From contig JADNYJ010000013.1 of assembly GCA_015501075.1 (NCBI GenBank), positions 310,001 through 374,000 of the forward strand: a DNA stretch of 64,000 nt, written 5' to 3'. The notes below the pieces were generated by a model that was not told the DNA's origin, ran no database searches, and saw only the letters and a program-made list of their open reading frames with translations. Made by a program: the position numbers and the translations under genes. Below are positions 49,390 through 59,162 of the stretch, piece after piece (the stretch's first letter is position 1; the number at the start of each line of letters is the position of its first letter). The DNA is from Gymnopilus junonius (taxonomy: Eukaryota; Basidiomycota; Agaricomycetes; Agaricales; Galerinaceae).

Positions 49390-50625
49390 CTGATGTGCGC
49401 ATGGAGCGCTCTTCCCTTGAGGGGGTTCTTCTTCGGGGAGGGTTCCTCCTGTTCTTGCCCTTCTTGGGCAGTCTCTTGAGACATGCCCGGCTTCTTGCAT
49501 CAGAAACAGAGCCCCTTTCTCATGAGCTCACTTCGTTCTTCCTGGGTCATGGCATTGATGTCGATCTTGTCAACGTCCATGGTGTTGGGTCTCGGTGGTT
49601 TGTTCAGGGGCCGGGGCATGGTAGTGCGGGGCGGGGTTTCCTCTGGCTATATTAGCCCACCAAGTCTTTCATTCATTTGGCACCTGGGTGGTGGTCTTGC
49701 CCAAAAGGTGCGCTAAATTCGTTCGATGGGTGTCATACTCGACTGCCTTTCGCTGCCAGGCAGCAGTGTGGTTGGGAGTATGTCGAGTCCCATAATCTTC
49801 TCTTGAAGCCAATTGTTCAAGGCGTTCATGTAATAGTCGATCAAGATGCTCTCATTCCTGGTGGTGGGAATCTTGGCAGTCTTTACAAGTTCATTGAACT
49901 TGGTGTTCAGTTCGGCGGCTGAAGCTTTTCCCTGCTTCAGGTTTCGGAGTTCAAAGAATGCTTGGTCCTTTGTCTCAGTCAGTTTAAAGGCTTCGTTAAA
50001 AGCCCTTTCGAAGTCTAAGGTCGAACTGTAGTTTTTGGTGATAGCTCCGGTTGGTACGCCTGTGGCGTTTTTGACCTCTTCGGTGTGGTCTTCTCTCCAA
50101 GCCTTCTTCCAGGCTTCTGCTTCTCCTCCTTTGAGAAGTCCAAGGGTGAAAATGATTTTCTTGGCATTGGTGTTGTAAATGTCACCATTTAATTCGAAAT
50201 AGTCACCCAAGTCTTGGACGAAGGTTTTGACCTTGGAGCAGTCTCCAGAGAAGGGTGTAGGAATGATTCCTATTCCTTTTCCATTGGAGGAGGTGGGGGT
50301 GGGAGGGGCAGTGTCAGAGGTTCCTTCTGGCATTTCAGGTTCATTCATTGGGTAAAAGATGGGTTGAAATCTGAGTAGGGTATCTAGCAAGGATTCAAAG
50401 TCAGGTCTTAGTATGCCGGGTTCTTGGACAGTAGATCCAAAGAAGGTCGATCAGGTTAGAGGAGATTCTCTCCTTCAGGTGGTGTTTCGAAGTTGTCGGA
50501 TGCACCTGCGTCAGAGGTTCGGTCAGTGTTCGGGTCAGAGAATTCTTCGTCACTAAAGCTAGCGGCGAATCATCCTCTTCTTCGAGCCGTAATGTTGGCG
50601 GATAATGCTTGCTAGGCAGAAGCAT
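49390..50625 (-). pseudogene. Ty3 gag with broken zinc knuckle
   Basis: Starts near 50625 (MLLPSKHYPPTL), breaks near 50400, and continues as 49713-50390 with capsid-like sequence (FSGDCSKVKTFVQDLGDYFE, then KIIFTLGLLKGGEAEAW). A frame change follows, then a CCHC knuckle at about 49460-49512 whose third residue codon is TGA (49500-49502), in the context C-F-stop-C-K-K-P-G-H. A CGA arginine codon one transition away would restore sense, matching the CpG-decay pattern of the whole element. Confidence 0.75.
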
Positions 50626-50638
50626 TGGATGAGGTAGG

Positions 50639-50649
50639 AGCTTGTTCTT
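50639..50649 (-). promoter_or_regulatory. putative self-priming primer-binding site of the Ty3 element
   Basis: In element sense AAGAACAAGCT starts one base inside the 5' LTR. It is perfectly complementary to AGCTTGTTCTT in the same sense within the LTR (50808-50818), and that segment lies 33 nt downstream of a TATATAA box (50845-50851). Tf1/sushi-type elements prime reverse transcription by folding the first 11 nt of their RNA back onto the primer-binding site. Length, position and TATA spacing all fit this here. Confidence 0.65.
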
Positions 50650-50650
50650 T

Positions 50651-51135
50651 TGTTACGACTTTGACGATAGATCCTAATCTGATAAGATAAGGACTAGCAT
50701 AGTGGTCGTAGAGTTCGTTCAATGAAGTCTGCTAAGGTATTGTCTTCAACAGAAGAATGCCTTAGTAGTTCAAGTTCGCTCTGATTGTTACAAGAGAGTA
50801 TATTCTCAAGAACAAGCTAAGGAATACATGTAGACTAGCTACGGTTATATACTATTTGGGTTTGATAATAATATAATGAAATGAAGATAAAACAAGGGGA
50901 ATCGGAACGGGGTGATCATCATCAAGGCAGTACAAGGGATGATGATCAAGAGGAAAGATTGTCCACATACATGTAAGAAAGTAAATGATCATCTTGTGAG
51001 CAAAGATGATCATGAAGAAGCTATAAATAGTAAATAGTTCGATAAATGATAAAGAAAAGAGAACGAGGGGCATGCAATAAGATAAAAGAAAAGAGAGGGG
51101 CACGCGATAAGATAAGAGAAAGGAGAGTCATAACA
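50651..51135 (-). repeat. 5' LTR of the Ty3 element (with promoter)
   Basis: 485 bp. In element sense a TATATAA box lies at 50851-50845, with a predicted RNA start at 50818. This gives a U3 of about 317 bp. The sequence contains several GATAAGATAA-type repeats (about 51065-51115). Confidence 0.95.
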
Positions 51136-51149
51136 CCCCCCACTGAAGC

Positions 51150-51725
51150 GACATCAAAAATGTCCTTGAAGCATTGGCAAGTAACAATTTATCAATCTTA
51201 AATTTCATCAAGGGAGTCCTTGAAAGACCTGCTCAAGAAAGATATATTCTACTAGGCGATCTAGCTGACATGTGTGCAAATCTACACAGGGTTGCTCCCA
51301 AGGTGTTTCATTGGGCTTTCGAGGAGGTCAGGAAAGACTTTGTGCTGAGGTAGTACTGATGTTGGAAGGATGGTATGGCCTTCATTTTAATATAGTGAAG
51401 ACAACCTCAGAATACCTTGAAGGCTCATTTATGCAAGTCATGAGGGAAAAAATGTGCACCAATATGTCTTGGCTATGGAAAGTAGTGACATCTCTGTTAG
51501 ATGCAAATCCAGACCATAGGCAAATAATGCCAGACTTTGCAAATCAAGAAGAAAGTATCATGGACAAGCTGTCATCAAATCAGGAAGAGGATCTTGGAGA
51601 GATCAGAGAAGATGCCATGGACATCAATTCTGATTCAGATATTGAGATGGACATTGATCCAAATCCAATGGACAAAGGGACTAAAAAGATCAAGAAAACA
51701 AAGAAAAGTAGACAACAAGCCATCA
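51150..51725 (+). pseudogene. DUF6589-like protein fragment inside the long-TIR element
   Basis: Two overlapping frames. The first (about 51150-51345) reads VFHWAFEEVRKDFVLR to a stop. The second (about 51340-51730) reads GLHFNIVKTTSEYLEG and LWKVVTSLLDANPDHRQ, then an acidic Asp/Ser/Met-rich tail (DINSDSDIEMDIDPNPMD) and a Lys-rich end. The pattern (G.HF.....T.......F....M......LW.....LLDA.P) resembles the part preceding the main domain of agaric DUF6589 proteins, often found in repeats. The fragment stops just before the right TIR. Family assignment is from memory of the motif only. Confidence 0.4.
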
Positions 51726-51913
51726 GATAATGATCAATGGGAGTGGATTTAAATATTGCTGATTAAAGTCATGAGAATCCCTGCTGAGGGCCCCGCCAAA
51801 CAAAACCAAAGATGAGATGTGCCAGTCACTAGTGGGCACTAACTGTGTTCAAATTTTGCTAGATCTTCGGAACAATTAAGTAATCTAAGCCCACGTGACT
51901 GGTTTGGAGTCTG
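51726..51913. repeat. right terminal inverted repeat of the long-TIR element
   Basis: Inverted copy of 43346-43533, ending GGAGTCTG at 51913 directly before the second GAGTGATAG. It starts 57 bp before the copia LTR. Confidence 0.85.
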
Positions 51914-51969
51914 GAGTGATAGAAGCTGAAACCAGAGCATACTAAGGAGGTTTTCATGAAGTGTGAGGA

Positions 51970-52398
51970 TGTTGACATGATAAGTGTCCATGTGACTACA
52001 TCACATGACTCACATGACATGCGTGATCAGACGTGTCTATATGCGACTAGATCCAGTGATGACAGAGTATCACAGTCATCTTATATGACTAAAACATGTG
52101 ATCACTTAGTGAGCATATTACTCATCTTATGAGTAGATATTAGTAATTACATAGTAATTAGCTGAGTAATTGCCTTATGCATTACTCATACGTAGTTAGT
52201 CACTGCATGTCCTGTAGGTATATAAGGATGCTCTAAACAGCATCCTAATCCAAGTCATTCTACTTCTATAGTAGCCTAAGTAGTCACCTTAGCACTAGCC
52301 TCTCACAACCCAGGTAAGCTAGTAGCTACATCAATACTATGCAGAGCACATCGTGCATACAGTGGTTGCTCACTGTATGTACCACTTGCTGCTTGACA
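51970..52398 (+). repeat. 5' LTR of the copia element
   Basis: 429 bp. It has a TATATAA box at 52219-52225, so transcription probably starts near 52250. Differences from the 3' LTR are nearly all CG versus TG/CA, plus a one-base indel (CATTCTAC versus CATTCGTAC). Confidence 0.93.
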
Positions 52399-52410
52399 GG
52401 TTATGGGCCC
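52399..52410 (+). promoter_or_regulatory. primer-binding site (initiator Met half-tRNA type)
   Basis: GGTTATGGGCCC directly follows the LTR. Drosophila copia uses the anticodon-loop half of initiator tRNA-Met, and its site has this sequence core, with the complement of the CAU anticodon in the middle (AUG). Confidence 0.7.
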
Positions 52411-52427
52411 CGATAGCAAAGCACGCT

Positions 52428-52636
52428 GTTCACCATTGGCAGAACCTGCTGGACATTGAGTTCGCCTTAGGGCAGAACCTGTCTAGCATTGTTCGCTGTT
52501 GTGCAGAACCTGCTTAGCATCGGTCTGTAGCTTACTTCTACCTGGGAAGATAGTTCGCCATCAGGCAGAACATCGACCACAGCTGTTCGTCACTAGACAG
52601 AATGCTCTCCCACAATTGTTCGCTACCATGCGCAAC
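52428..52636 (+). repeat. array of six small hairpins in the copia leader
   Basis: Units at 52428-52445, 52460-52478, 52491-52509, 52553-52571, 52585-52603 and 52618-52636. Consensus GTTCGCC, four loop bases, GGCAGAAC, so each can fold into a short stem with one bulged A. Spacing is 32, 31, 62, 32 and 33 nt, i.e. a period of about 32 with one degenerate position near 52522. Spacers often read CTGCTTAGCATT. In unit five GCC/GGC is replaced by GTC/GAC, a paired change that keeps the stem. The array lies in the untranslated leader between primer site and gag. Confidence 0.7.
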
Positions 52637-52835
52637 ACTGTATAGGGCCTTGTCATGTGGGCCCGGACATCTGTCGCTGTCTGGACAAATTGCCCTTAAG
52701 GGGTTAATTCCATGTCTGGTGCAGGTATTTTTAGCAGTGCTTCCTTTAATTAGCACACTTTTACACACCTGTCACTGACACAACCCAGCCTTTTTCTTAA
52801 CAGAAATCCCAACCATCTAAACAACAAACTCAACA

Positions 52836-55031
52836 ATGTCTTCCATCAAAAACAACACTTCCATCTCCTTCACCACCTCCAACCTTCCAAAATTTGATGG
52901 TTGTCACTACCGTCAATGGGCGTCAAAAATGGAGGCTGTTATCCTCCATATGGACATTAAAGCTGTCCTTGAAGGCACCCTTACTGCTCCTCCAGAGCAA
53001 CAAATTAGGGAACCCACCTTCCCCTCTGGCACTCATGCCACCGATACCACTCCTGCCACCAGACCTACACAGGGAGAATTAAACCTGTACAATGCCTGCT
53101 TCTCTCGCTGGTCTGCCGCCGAGGAAATGTACTGCTGAAAATTGGAGAGTTTTAACTCCAAGAATTCCAAGGTGCTCAGCCTTTTGGCCATGTGCCTAGA
53201 TACTGGTATTTGGGACCAGGTTAAAACCCTGTCTGCAGCTGAAGCTTGGGATTGGATCAAAATGAAGTACTCCAAGGAGATGTTTGTCGAGACCCTCGAG
53301 GACTTTAGGATCCTCATGAATCTCAAGATTGATCTCTCCGATCCTAACCCCCAGCTCGCCAAGTTCCAATTCCATTACGGATGTCTCCTGCTTGTCAATG
53401 ATCCGAATGCCATAGGATCAACCAGTTCCACCGGCATGGTACCCATGGTTTCTCAATCCATGGCGTGCCTAGTTCTACTCATGAATCTTCCACTTGCCAC
53501 AAACGTCACATCGCAAGAATCCATTTATCAGTGGATGATGGAAGATTTCACCCGGCAAAATTCGGTTCCAAATATGGAACTAAAGGACCTCTTTGACAGC
53601 ATTTGCACCACATGGGCTGCCCGATTTGGGCACCTTAAGCAGCATGAGCAACCCAAGCATGGCACACTCTATGTGCCAAAGCAGCTCAACCTGCCTAAGG
53701 ACAGCTGGCCCAGAAACCAACAGGCTAACAATGCAAATGCACAGTGCAATACTGCGATCAAAGGGAAAGGTCCTGAACCACGCCACTCCGATCAGCAGAA
53801 TGCTGGTAACCCCAGCAGTTCACAGAAAAAGGAGTACCCTAAGAGGAAACCCTGCCATGCTGGCTTCAAGCCAAAGTCAGCGCGCTTTGTTGAGGACTCC
53901 AATGAAGAGCCATTCACGCTTGCATCGATGGTGCATTTCCCGCCACTGGAGAAATCGCGCCCAGTCCCCACTACTCACAATGTTGTTGAGATTAGTGGGA
54001 GAGGTACTATTACCTCTCACAAAGTCCGCGAAGGTGCCTGGAAGAACCCCACTCAGGGAATGGCGCCATATCCCTCCTTTAGGAAATCGCGGGACCTGAT
54101 GTCTCGGATCGGGGTTACCCTGACCATTGCCACCTCGAGTAGATTCGAGGAAGTCGCCCTTAATACGGGCACAAGTAGGATCACTGAAAATGTGGGAATG
54201 AGTAGCACTGTGCATTTGCACAGTAGCACCACCACAGAGGATGTTGCATTGGGGTCATCAATGATGACCGAGATCTATAATGATCTCTTCGGTCCTGAGC
54301 CCTATCGGGCACCGACCCCAGATCCTTCTCAGATGGCAGTCGATTCTGAACCGCTTATGGCAGAAGATTGGAATCGAATGAATGGGGTAGTGTCACAAGG
54401 TGATCTCACCTATGTGGATGATGATGAGGAGTATATCTCCTTTGGGGAAGAAGATCTTCTGCCGCCACTGCCGATCGGTGAGTCCCTTCATCTCGGATCA
54501 CACTATATTGGTGCAGATGGGAATGTCATAACTAAAATGGCTCAACAGAGCCGGAATGATATGTACGAGATGATGCAGGATTCGGACCCGATCTCTTATG
54601 AGGACAAGATAGAGCAGAATCGTGGTGATTCAGTGCTCCTCCCTCATCAGGACTGGCAAGTACCTTCTTGTTCACATACTGACAAGATACTAACTGATCA
54701 ACCCACAGGTATTAATATGCTGTACGGGGTAGATAGTAAATTACTTTTATTTACTATCTACAATATTTATCTTGATCATGTTGTCTCTTGTGTGAACTGT
54801 AAGGGAAAGGAACATGAAAAGATGTTTGAGGAATGGCTTGTAGATTCTGGAGCATCCATGCATTTTTCTGGACAAATCTCCAACTTCTCGGAACTTACCA
54901 AATTTCCAAGCAAAGAAAGACCAAAGGTCCAAACTGCTAATGGCATAGCCTATGTCAATGGATTTGGTACTGTTTTTATTGAAACAGAAGTTACTGACAA
55001 GAACAATACTGTGATGCATGAAACATTGTGA
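52836..55031 (+). pseudogene. copia gag and protease, interrupted
   Basis: Gag starts at 52836 (MSSIKNNTSISFTTSNLPKF; YRQWASKMEAVIL is the typical N-terminal gag block). A TGA at 53136-53138 interrupts it. The same frame then runs from 53139 to 55031, through QWMMEDFTRQN, a Lys/Gln-rich linker and an unusually long acidic linker, to the protease motif EEWLVDSGASMHFSGQ near 54830. I see no clear CCHC knuckle (only a CVNC start). The frame ends at a TGA after MHETL, with pol-like sense continuing beyond it. Confidence 0.8.
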
Positions 55032-58000
55032 CTTCATCCAGTATTCTACATGCCTGATGTGACTGTACGACTTTTGTTGATGGGTCAAATCCTCAGTGCA
55101 GGAAATGTTATATTAGGTGATTCATGATCACTTAATTTCATATCCAAAGAGAATAGCCACACCATTTTAAATGCATTGCCGAAGCATTCTCATCATGACA
55201 CTATGTTTTGGGTTAAGTCGCAGATCATCTCTGGAAAGAACTTGATCATGATGGAATCAGTACATGCCAAGATTACAATCTATGGCATAGATGACTGGAC
55301 ACCCTTCCACACAAGTGTTCGAGAAGTTTAAGGCTAATTCCGAAAACTTCCCATCTATTAAAGTCCCAAAGGACGCTGGCATATGCGAAGGTTGCGCAAA
55401 AGGAAAGATGCATTCACGCTCTTTCCCAGACAATGTCAAACGTGCAACCAGACCATTCCAGCGGATCCATTCAGACCTTAAGGAGTATCCAGTGACTTCA
55501 TATCACCAATACAAATATTTCATTTCCTTTATTGATGATCACATGTCAAATACTTGGGTCATGCTCCTCAAACGAAAGAGTGATGCGAAAGATGTTACCA
55601 GGCAATTTTTAGCCATGGTAAAAACCAAGTATAATGCCAAAGTCAAGCAGTGGATAGCGACAATGGCGGTGAATACATCGATAAGGAATATATTGAAATC
55701 CTTAAGGATCTTGGAATTGAGATCCAAAGAAGCGTACCTCATCAGCCCCAAATGAAGGGTCAAGCTGAATGCTTCAATTGGACTTTAGATGAGAAAGCTG
55801 AGTCTATGCGCCTATTAGCCTGTCTCCCTGACAGCTGGTGGGAGTTTTGCATGATACACGCAGTCTATTTATACAATAGAACTCCCGTGCGTCGACTCGA
55901 CTGGAAATCTCCATTTGAATTGATCAATGGAGAAAAGCCTGATTTATCACACCTATGGGTATTAGGATGTGGGGCATATGTGTTCCTTCCAAAGGATACA
56001 CGGGCAAATAAACTTTCACCCAAATCCAAGTTGATGATATTCCTCGGATATTGTGGACATCCTTCTAATATGATGTTCATGCGAAGCCCCAACAATGTTC
56101 TATTCATAGCTGCCACAGCACTTTTTGATGAACATTTGTTTCCTAAATGCCAAAAGGCTAAAGTACTGCTGCTTACCCAAATACATAAGCACACCTCCCC
56201 AGAGGAACCTGTTTTGGAAGTGGAGGACAGTGATTCTCACGATGGTGATGAACCGTCCTATAGACCACCCCCAAATAATCCATCAAGTGAGACTGAGGTA
56301 CCTCATGATGACGAGCCACCCAGGACTCCACCTCCTGAGTCACCAGCAGATACTCATCCAAGTATGCCTTCTACTCCTAGGCAAGGACTGAGTTCTAATC
56401 TCCCACCACCTGCACTGCGGAAACCCTGTGCTGGTCCATCAGGAGGAGCTGCCAGTGATGCTCCAAGAAGGAGCACTCGTGAGAGTAAAAGTACACAGAA
56501 AGAAGGGAATGTATACCCTCCTGGTACAGCCACCAATAGAGATTGCCGGCACAGATTAGACATAACGGATCCACTCCAAATTTGTCTACGGCCTCTAGTG
56601 ACCATGTGGCTGAGTACCCGTACAATCCCAATATGGGAGCAGAAGGGGGAGCACATTGGCATGCCTATTTACTTTCTAAGGCAATTTCCGATAGTGCACT
56701 TCCAGATCCATTGAACATCCAAATTGGACTAGTAAAGATCTTAGACGGCTACCTGCCAATCAACAACAGGAATGGCACAAGGCTCAATTTGAAGAATTAG
56801 AGGCCCTTTGTAAACAAAAAGTTTATGAGCTTGCTGACCTACCTCCAGGCTGAAAGGCCATCAAAAATCATTGGGTTTTCGATATTAAGTCCGATGGACA
56901 TAAAAAAGCCCATCTAGTTGCCAAGGGATTTTCCCAAATAGAAGGCCTAGACTATGATGAGATCTTCTCACCAGTTGTCCGGTTCGAGTCGGTCCGCACA
57001 ATCCTAGCCTTAGCTACACTTGAGAAATGGTGCATAGAGTCCCTTGACATCAAATCAGCTTTTCTATATGGGAAGCTTGATAAGGAGATATATATGGAAC
57101 AGCCTGATGGCTTTACCATAAAGGGATGAGAGAAGAAAGTACTCCGCCTACTCAAAGCTATCTATGGGCTAAAACAAGCCACATGTCATGGTGGTCTGAA
57201 CTTGATCGCTCCCTTAAAGAGCTCAGTTTCACACACCTATATGCTGATGCTGGCATATTTGTCGCAAACATAGTGACGGGACCCTTGTCATTATGTTGGC
57301 ATATGTTGACGATATTATCATCACAGGTCCTAACACTGAATTAGTCTGACAAAAGAAGCAGTTATTTATGACTGCATGGGAATGTCGAGACCTAGGTATA
57401 TGTCAGGAGTTTCTCTGCATGAGAATCAGGTACATAAAAGGCAAGACCTACATTGATCAAATGCCATACCTTAATAAGATTCTTACATGCTTCGGAATGA
57501 CAAATGCAAAAGCGGCACAGACTCCATTACCTACCAGGTATAAGCCAGAACCCTTTACAGGCACGAGTTCAGCTTCACTTCAGTCAGAGTATCAATCAGT
57601 GATCGGTTCCCTGCTATATTTAATGCTAGGAACATGACCCGATATAGCCTTTGCTGTAACACAGATGGCTAAGTTTGCTGCGAACCTATCTGATGAACAT
57701 CTGAACCATGCTAAATACATCATGTGCTACCTTGTTGGTACGTGCAACTATGCACTTGTGTTCGATGGAAACAGCGATAAAGGCTTGTATGCCTACTGTG
57801 ACACCTCATACGGTGATGATAGAACAGAGCCTGATCGCAAATGATGATCTACACAGGGATACTTCTTTTCCCTTGCTAGCAGGAGTATCAAATGGCACTC
57901 CAAAACGCAGACTCTAGTATCAACGTCATCCACAATGGCAGAATACATGGCACTCTCTGACTGTGCACGTGACTGTGCATGGTTTAAAATTCTATTCCAA

Positions 58001-58270
58001 GAACTCGGGATGTCAATCCTATATGTTCCCTTATATGGAGATAGTCATGGAGCTATTTTTAACTCGCAAAATCCCATCACCCAAAAAGGGATAAAGCACA
58101 TTGAAATATGCTACCACTATATCTGGGAACAAATAGAACTTGGGAACATTAAAATAGAGCACATCCCTATGGACAAAAATGTTGCCGATATGTTCACCAA
58201 GAATCTAGGCCCTACCCTGTTCCTTAAACATAGACAGGCTCTAGGCATAGAGTTCTATCCCTTAGAATAG
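55032..58270 (+). pseudogene. copia pol (integrase, RT, RNase H), decayed
   Basis: Integrase zinc region with GHPSTQVFEKF and CEGCAKGKMHSRSF (55291 on), and core HSDLKEY; a frameshift near 55650 leads to SDNGGEYIDKEY and PHQPQMKGQAE (55650-56714 frame), with a Pro-rich linker after it. RT follows in pieces with AIKNHWVFDIKSDGHKKAHL, SPVVRFESVRTILALA and SLDIKSAFLYGKLDKEIYM (56850-57110). RNase H ends with EYMALSDCARDCAW (57935 on), GIKHIEICYHYI and the terminal NVADMFTK, stop at 58268-58270. In-frame TGA/TAG codons and frameshifts are frequent. Confidence 0.85.
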
Positions 58271-58322
58271 AATACTGACACATCATGTCAGAACAAGTAT
58301 GTGCGCTAGCGCAGCACTACTT

Positions 58323-58331
58323 GAGGGGGAG
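58323..58331 (+). other. polypurine tract of the copia element
   Basis: GAGGGGGAG directly precedes the 3' LTR, the standard plus-strand primer. Confidence 0.85.
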
Positions 58332-58761
58332 TGTTGACATGATAAGTGTCCATGTGACTACATCACATGACTCACATGACACACATGATCAGACGCATCT
58401 ATACGCGACTAGATCCAGTGACGACAGAGTATCACAGTCATCTTATATGACTAAAACATGTGATCACTTAGTGAGCATATTACTCATCTTATGAGTAGAT
58501 ATTAGTAATTACATAGTAATTAGCTGAGTAATTGCCTTATGCATTACTCATACGTAGTTAGTCACTGCATGTCCTGTAGGTATATAAGGACGCTCTAAAC
58601 AGCATCCTAATCCAAGTCATTCGTACTTCTATAGTAGCCTAAGTAGTCACCTTAGCACTAGCCTCTCACAACCCAGGTAAGCTAGTAGCTACATCAATAC
58701 TATGCAGAGTGCATCGTGCATACAGTGGTTGCTCACTGTATGTACCACTTGCTGCTCGACA
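58332..58761 (+). repeat. 3' LTR of the copia element
   Basis: 430 bp; the right edge abuts the second GAGGA. Confidence 0.95.
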
Positions 58762-58766
58762 GAGGA

Positions 58767-59162
58767 AATCCTAACTGTATTGCAAGTCAATAAAATAATG
58801 AGCGTTGATCCAAAAACGGGTATGTACAACACCGAACCGGCCGAGAACATGGCTAATCACGTGGGTAATGCAATAAGACGAGATAAGATGAGACAACGAT
58901 GCCATCTGGACTCCAAGCAGAATGTGCCTGGCTAGGACCAGAAACATGTGCACAAATACTAAATAGTACACAAACCATGGATGAATGGAACCCCTGATGC
59001 AGTGCGAGGAACACCTTAAATGATTCTTATCTCCACCGGAAAAAGTTCGACAAATGACGCTTTATTATTAGAACACCGTCAAGCAGGTCCCATTCAATTA
59101 CCAAGTACTACGTACAGAATCAAGCAGAAGCCTAGATAGAATCCATCAGCAGTGACAAGAAT
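58767..59162. other. short intergenic region
   Basis: Host sequence between the copia target duplication and the 3' end of the Sensor-like gene. No gene was seen. Confidence 0.4.

Larger units (their letters stand above)
43622..51135 (-). mobile_element. Ty3/gypsy chromovirus with an extra 3' ORF, inserted in the long-TIR element
   Basis: A 7.5-kb LTR retrotransposon in minus orientation. Two 485-bp LTRs begin TGTTATGAC/TGTTACGAC and end GTCATAACA. Internal order in the element's sense: gag, protease, RT, RNase H, integrase, chromodomain, then an extra ORF with zinc-knuckle cysteines. A polypurine tract (AGTAGGGGGGTAA in element sense, 44107-44119) borders the 3' LTR. No tRNA-type primer site (TGG...) is next to the 5' LTR; a self-priming arrangement is likely. 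All coding frames are interrupted, so this copy is dead. The flanks are CCCAC (43617-43621) and a C run then AC (51136 on), so the target duplication is not clean. Confidence 0.93.
43346..51913. mobile_element. long-TIR DNA element (Mutator-like layout) carrying a DUF6589-like fragment, split by a Ty3 insertion
   Basis: 188-bp terminal inverted repeats (43346-43533 and 51726-51913) begin CAGACTCCAAACCAGTCA. They differ at roughly ten positions, nearly all transitions. A perfect 9-bp direct repeat GAGTGATAG flanks the element (43337-43345 and 51914-51922). Long TIRs plus a 9-bp target duplication are the classical Mutator-like signature, though I see no MULE transposase. Subtracting the 7.5-kb Ty3 element leaves about 1.05 kb, mostly TIRs and a fragment of a DUF6589-like gene. 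It is either a deletion derivative of an autonomous element that encoded that protein or a gene-capturing (Pack-MULE-like) copy. Confidence 0.75.
51970..58761 (+). mobile_element. Ty1/copia retrotransposon with 5-bp TSD
   Basis: A 6.8-kb element in plus orientation. LTRs of 429 and 430 bp start TGTTGACATG and end GACA. A perfect 5-bp target duplication GAGGA flanks it (51965-51969 and 58762-58766). A half-tRNA-type primer site follows the 5' LTR and a polypurine tract precedes the 3' LTR. The order gag, protease, integrase, RT, RNase H is the copia order. Many stops and several frameshifts make it non-functional. It inserted 56 bp outside the long-TIR element. Confidence 0.95.

Noticed and set aside
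43617..51140. A clean 5-bp target duplication for the Ty3 element
   Set aside because: The left flank is CCCAC; the right flank is a six-C run followed by AC. A duplication with later C-run expansion is possible but not shown.
54301..54720. Host gene captured in the copia gag-pol linker
   Set aside because: The acidic linker is in the same frame as gag and protease, low in complexity and without a known domain; it is more simply a long linker of this copia lineage.
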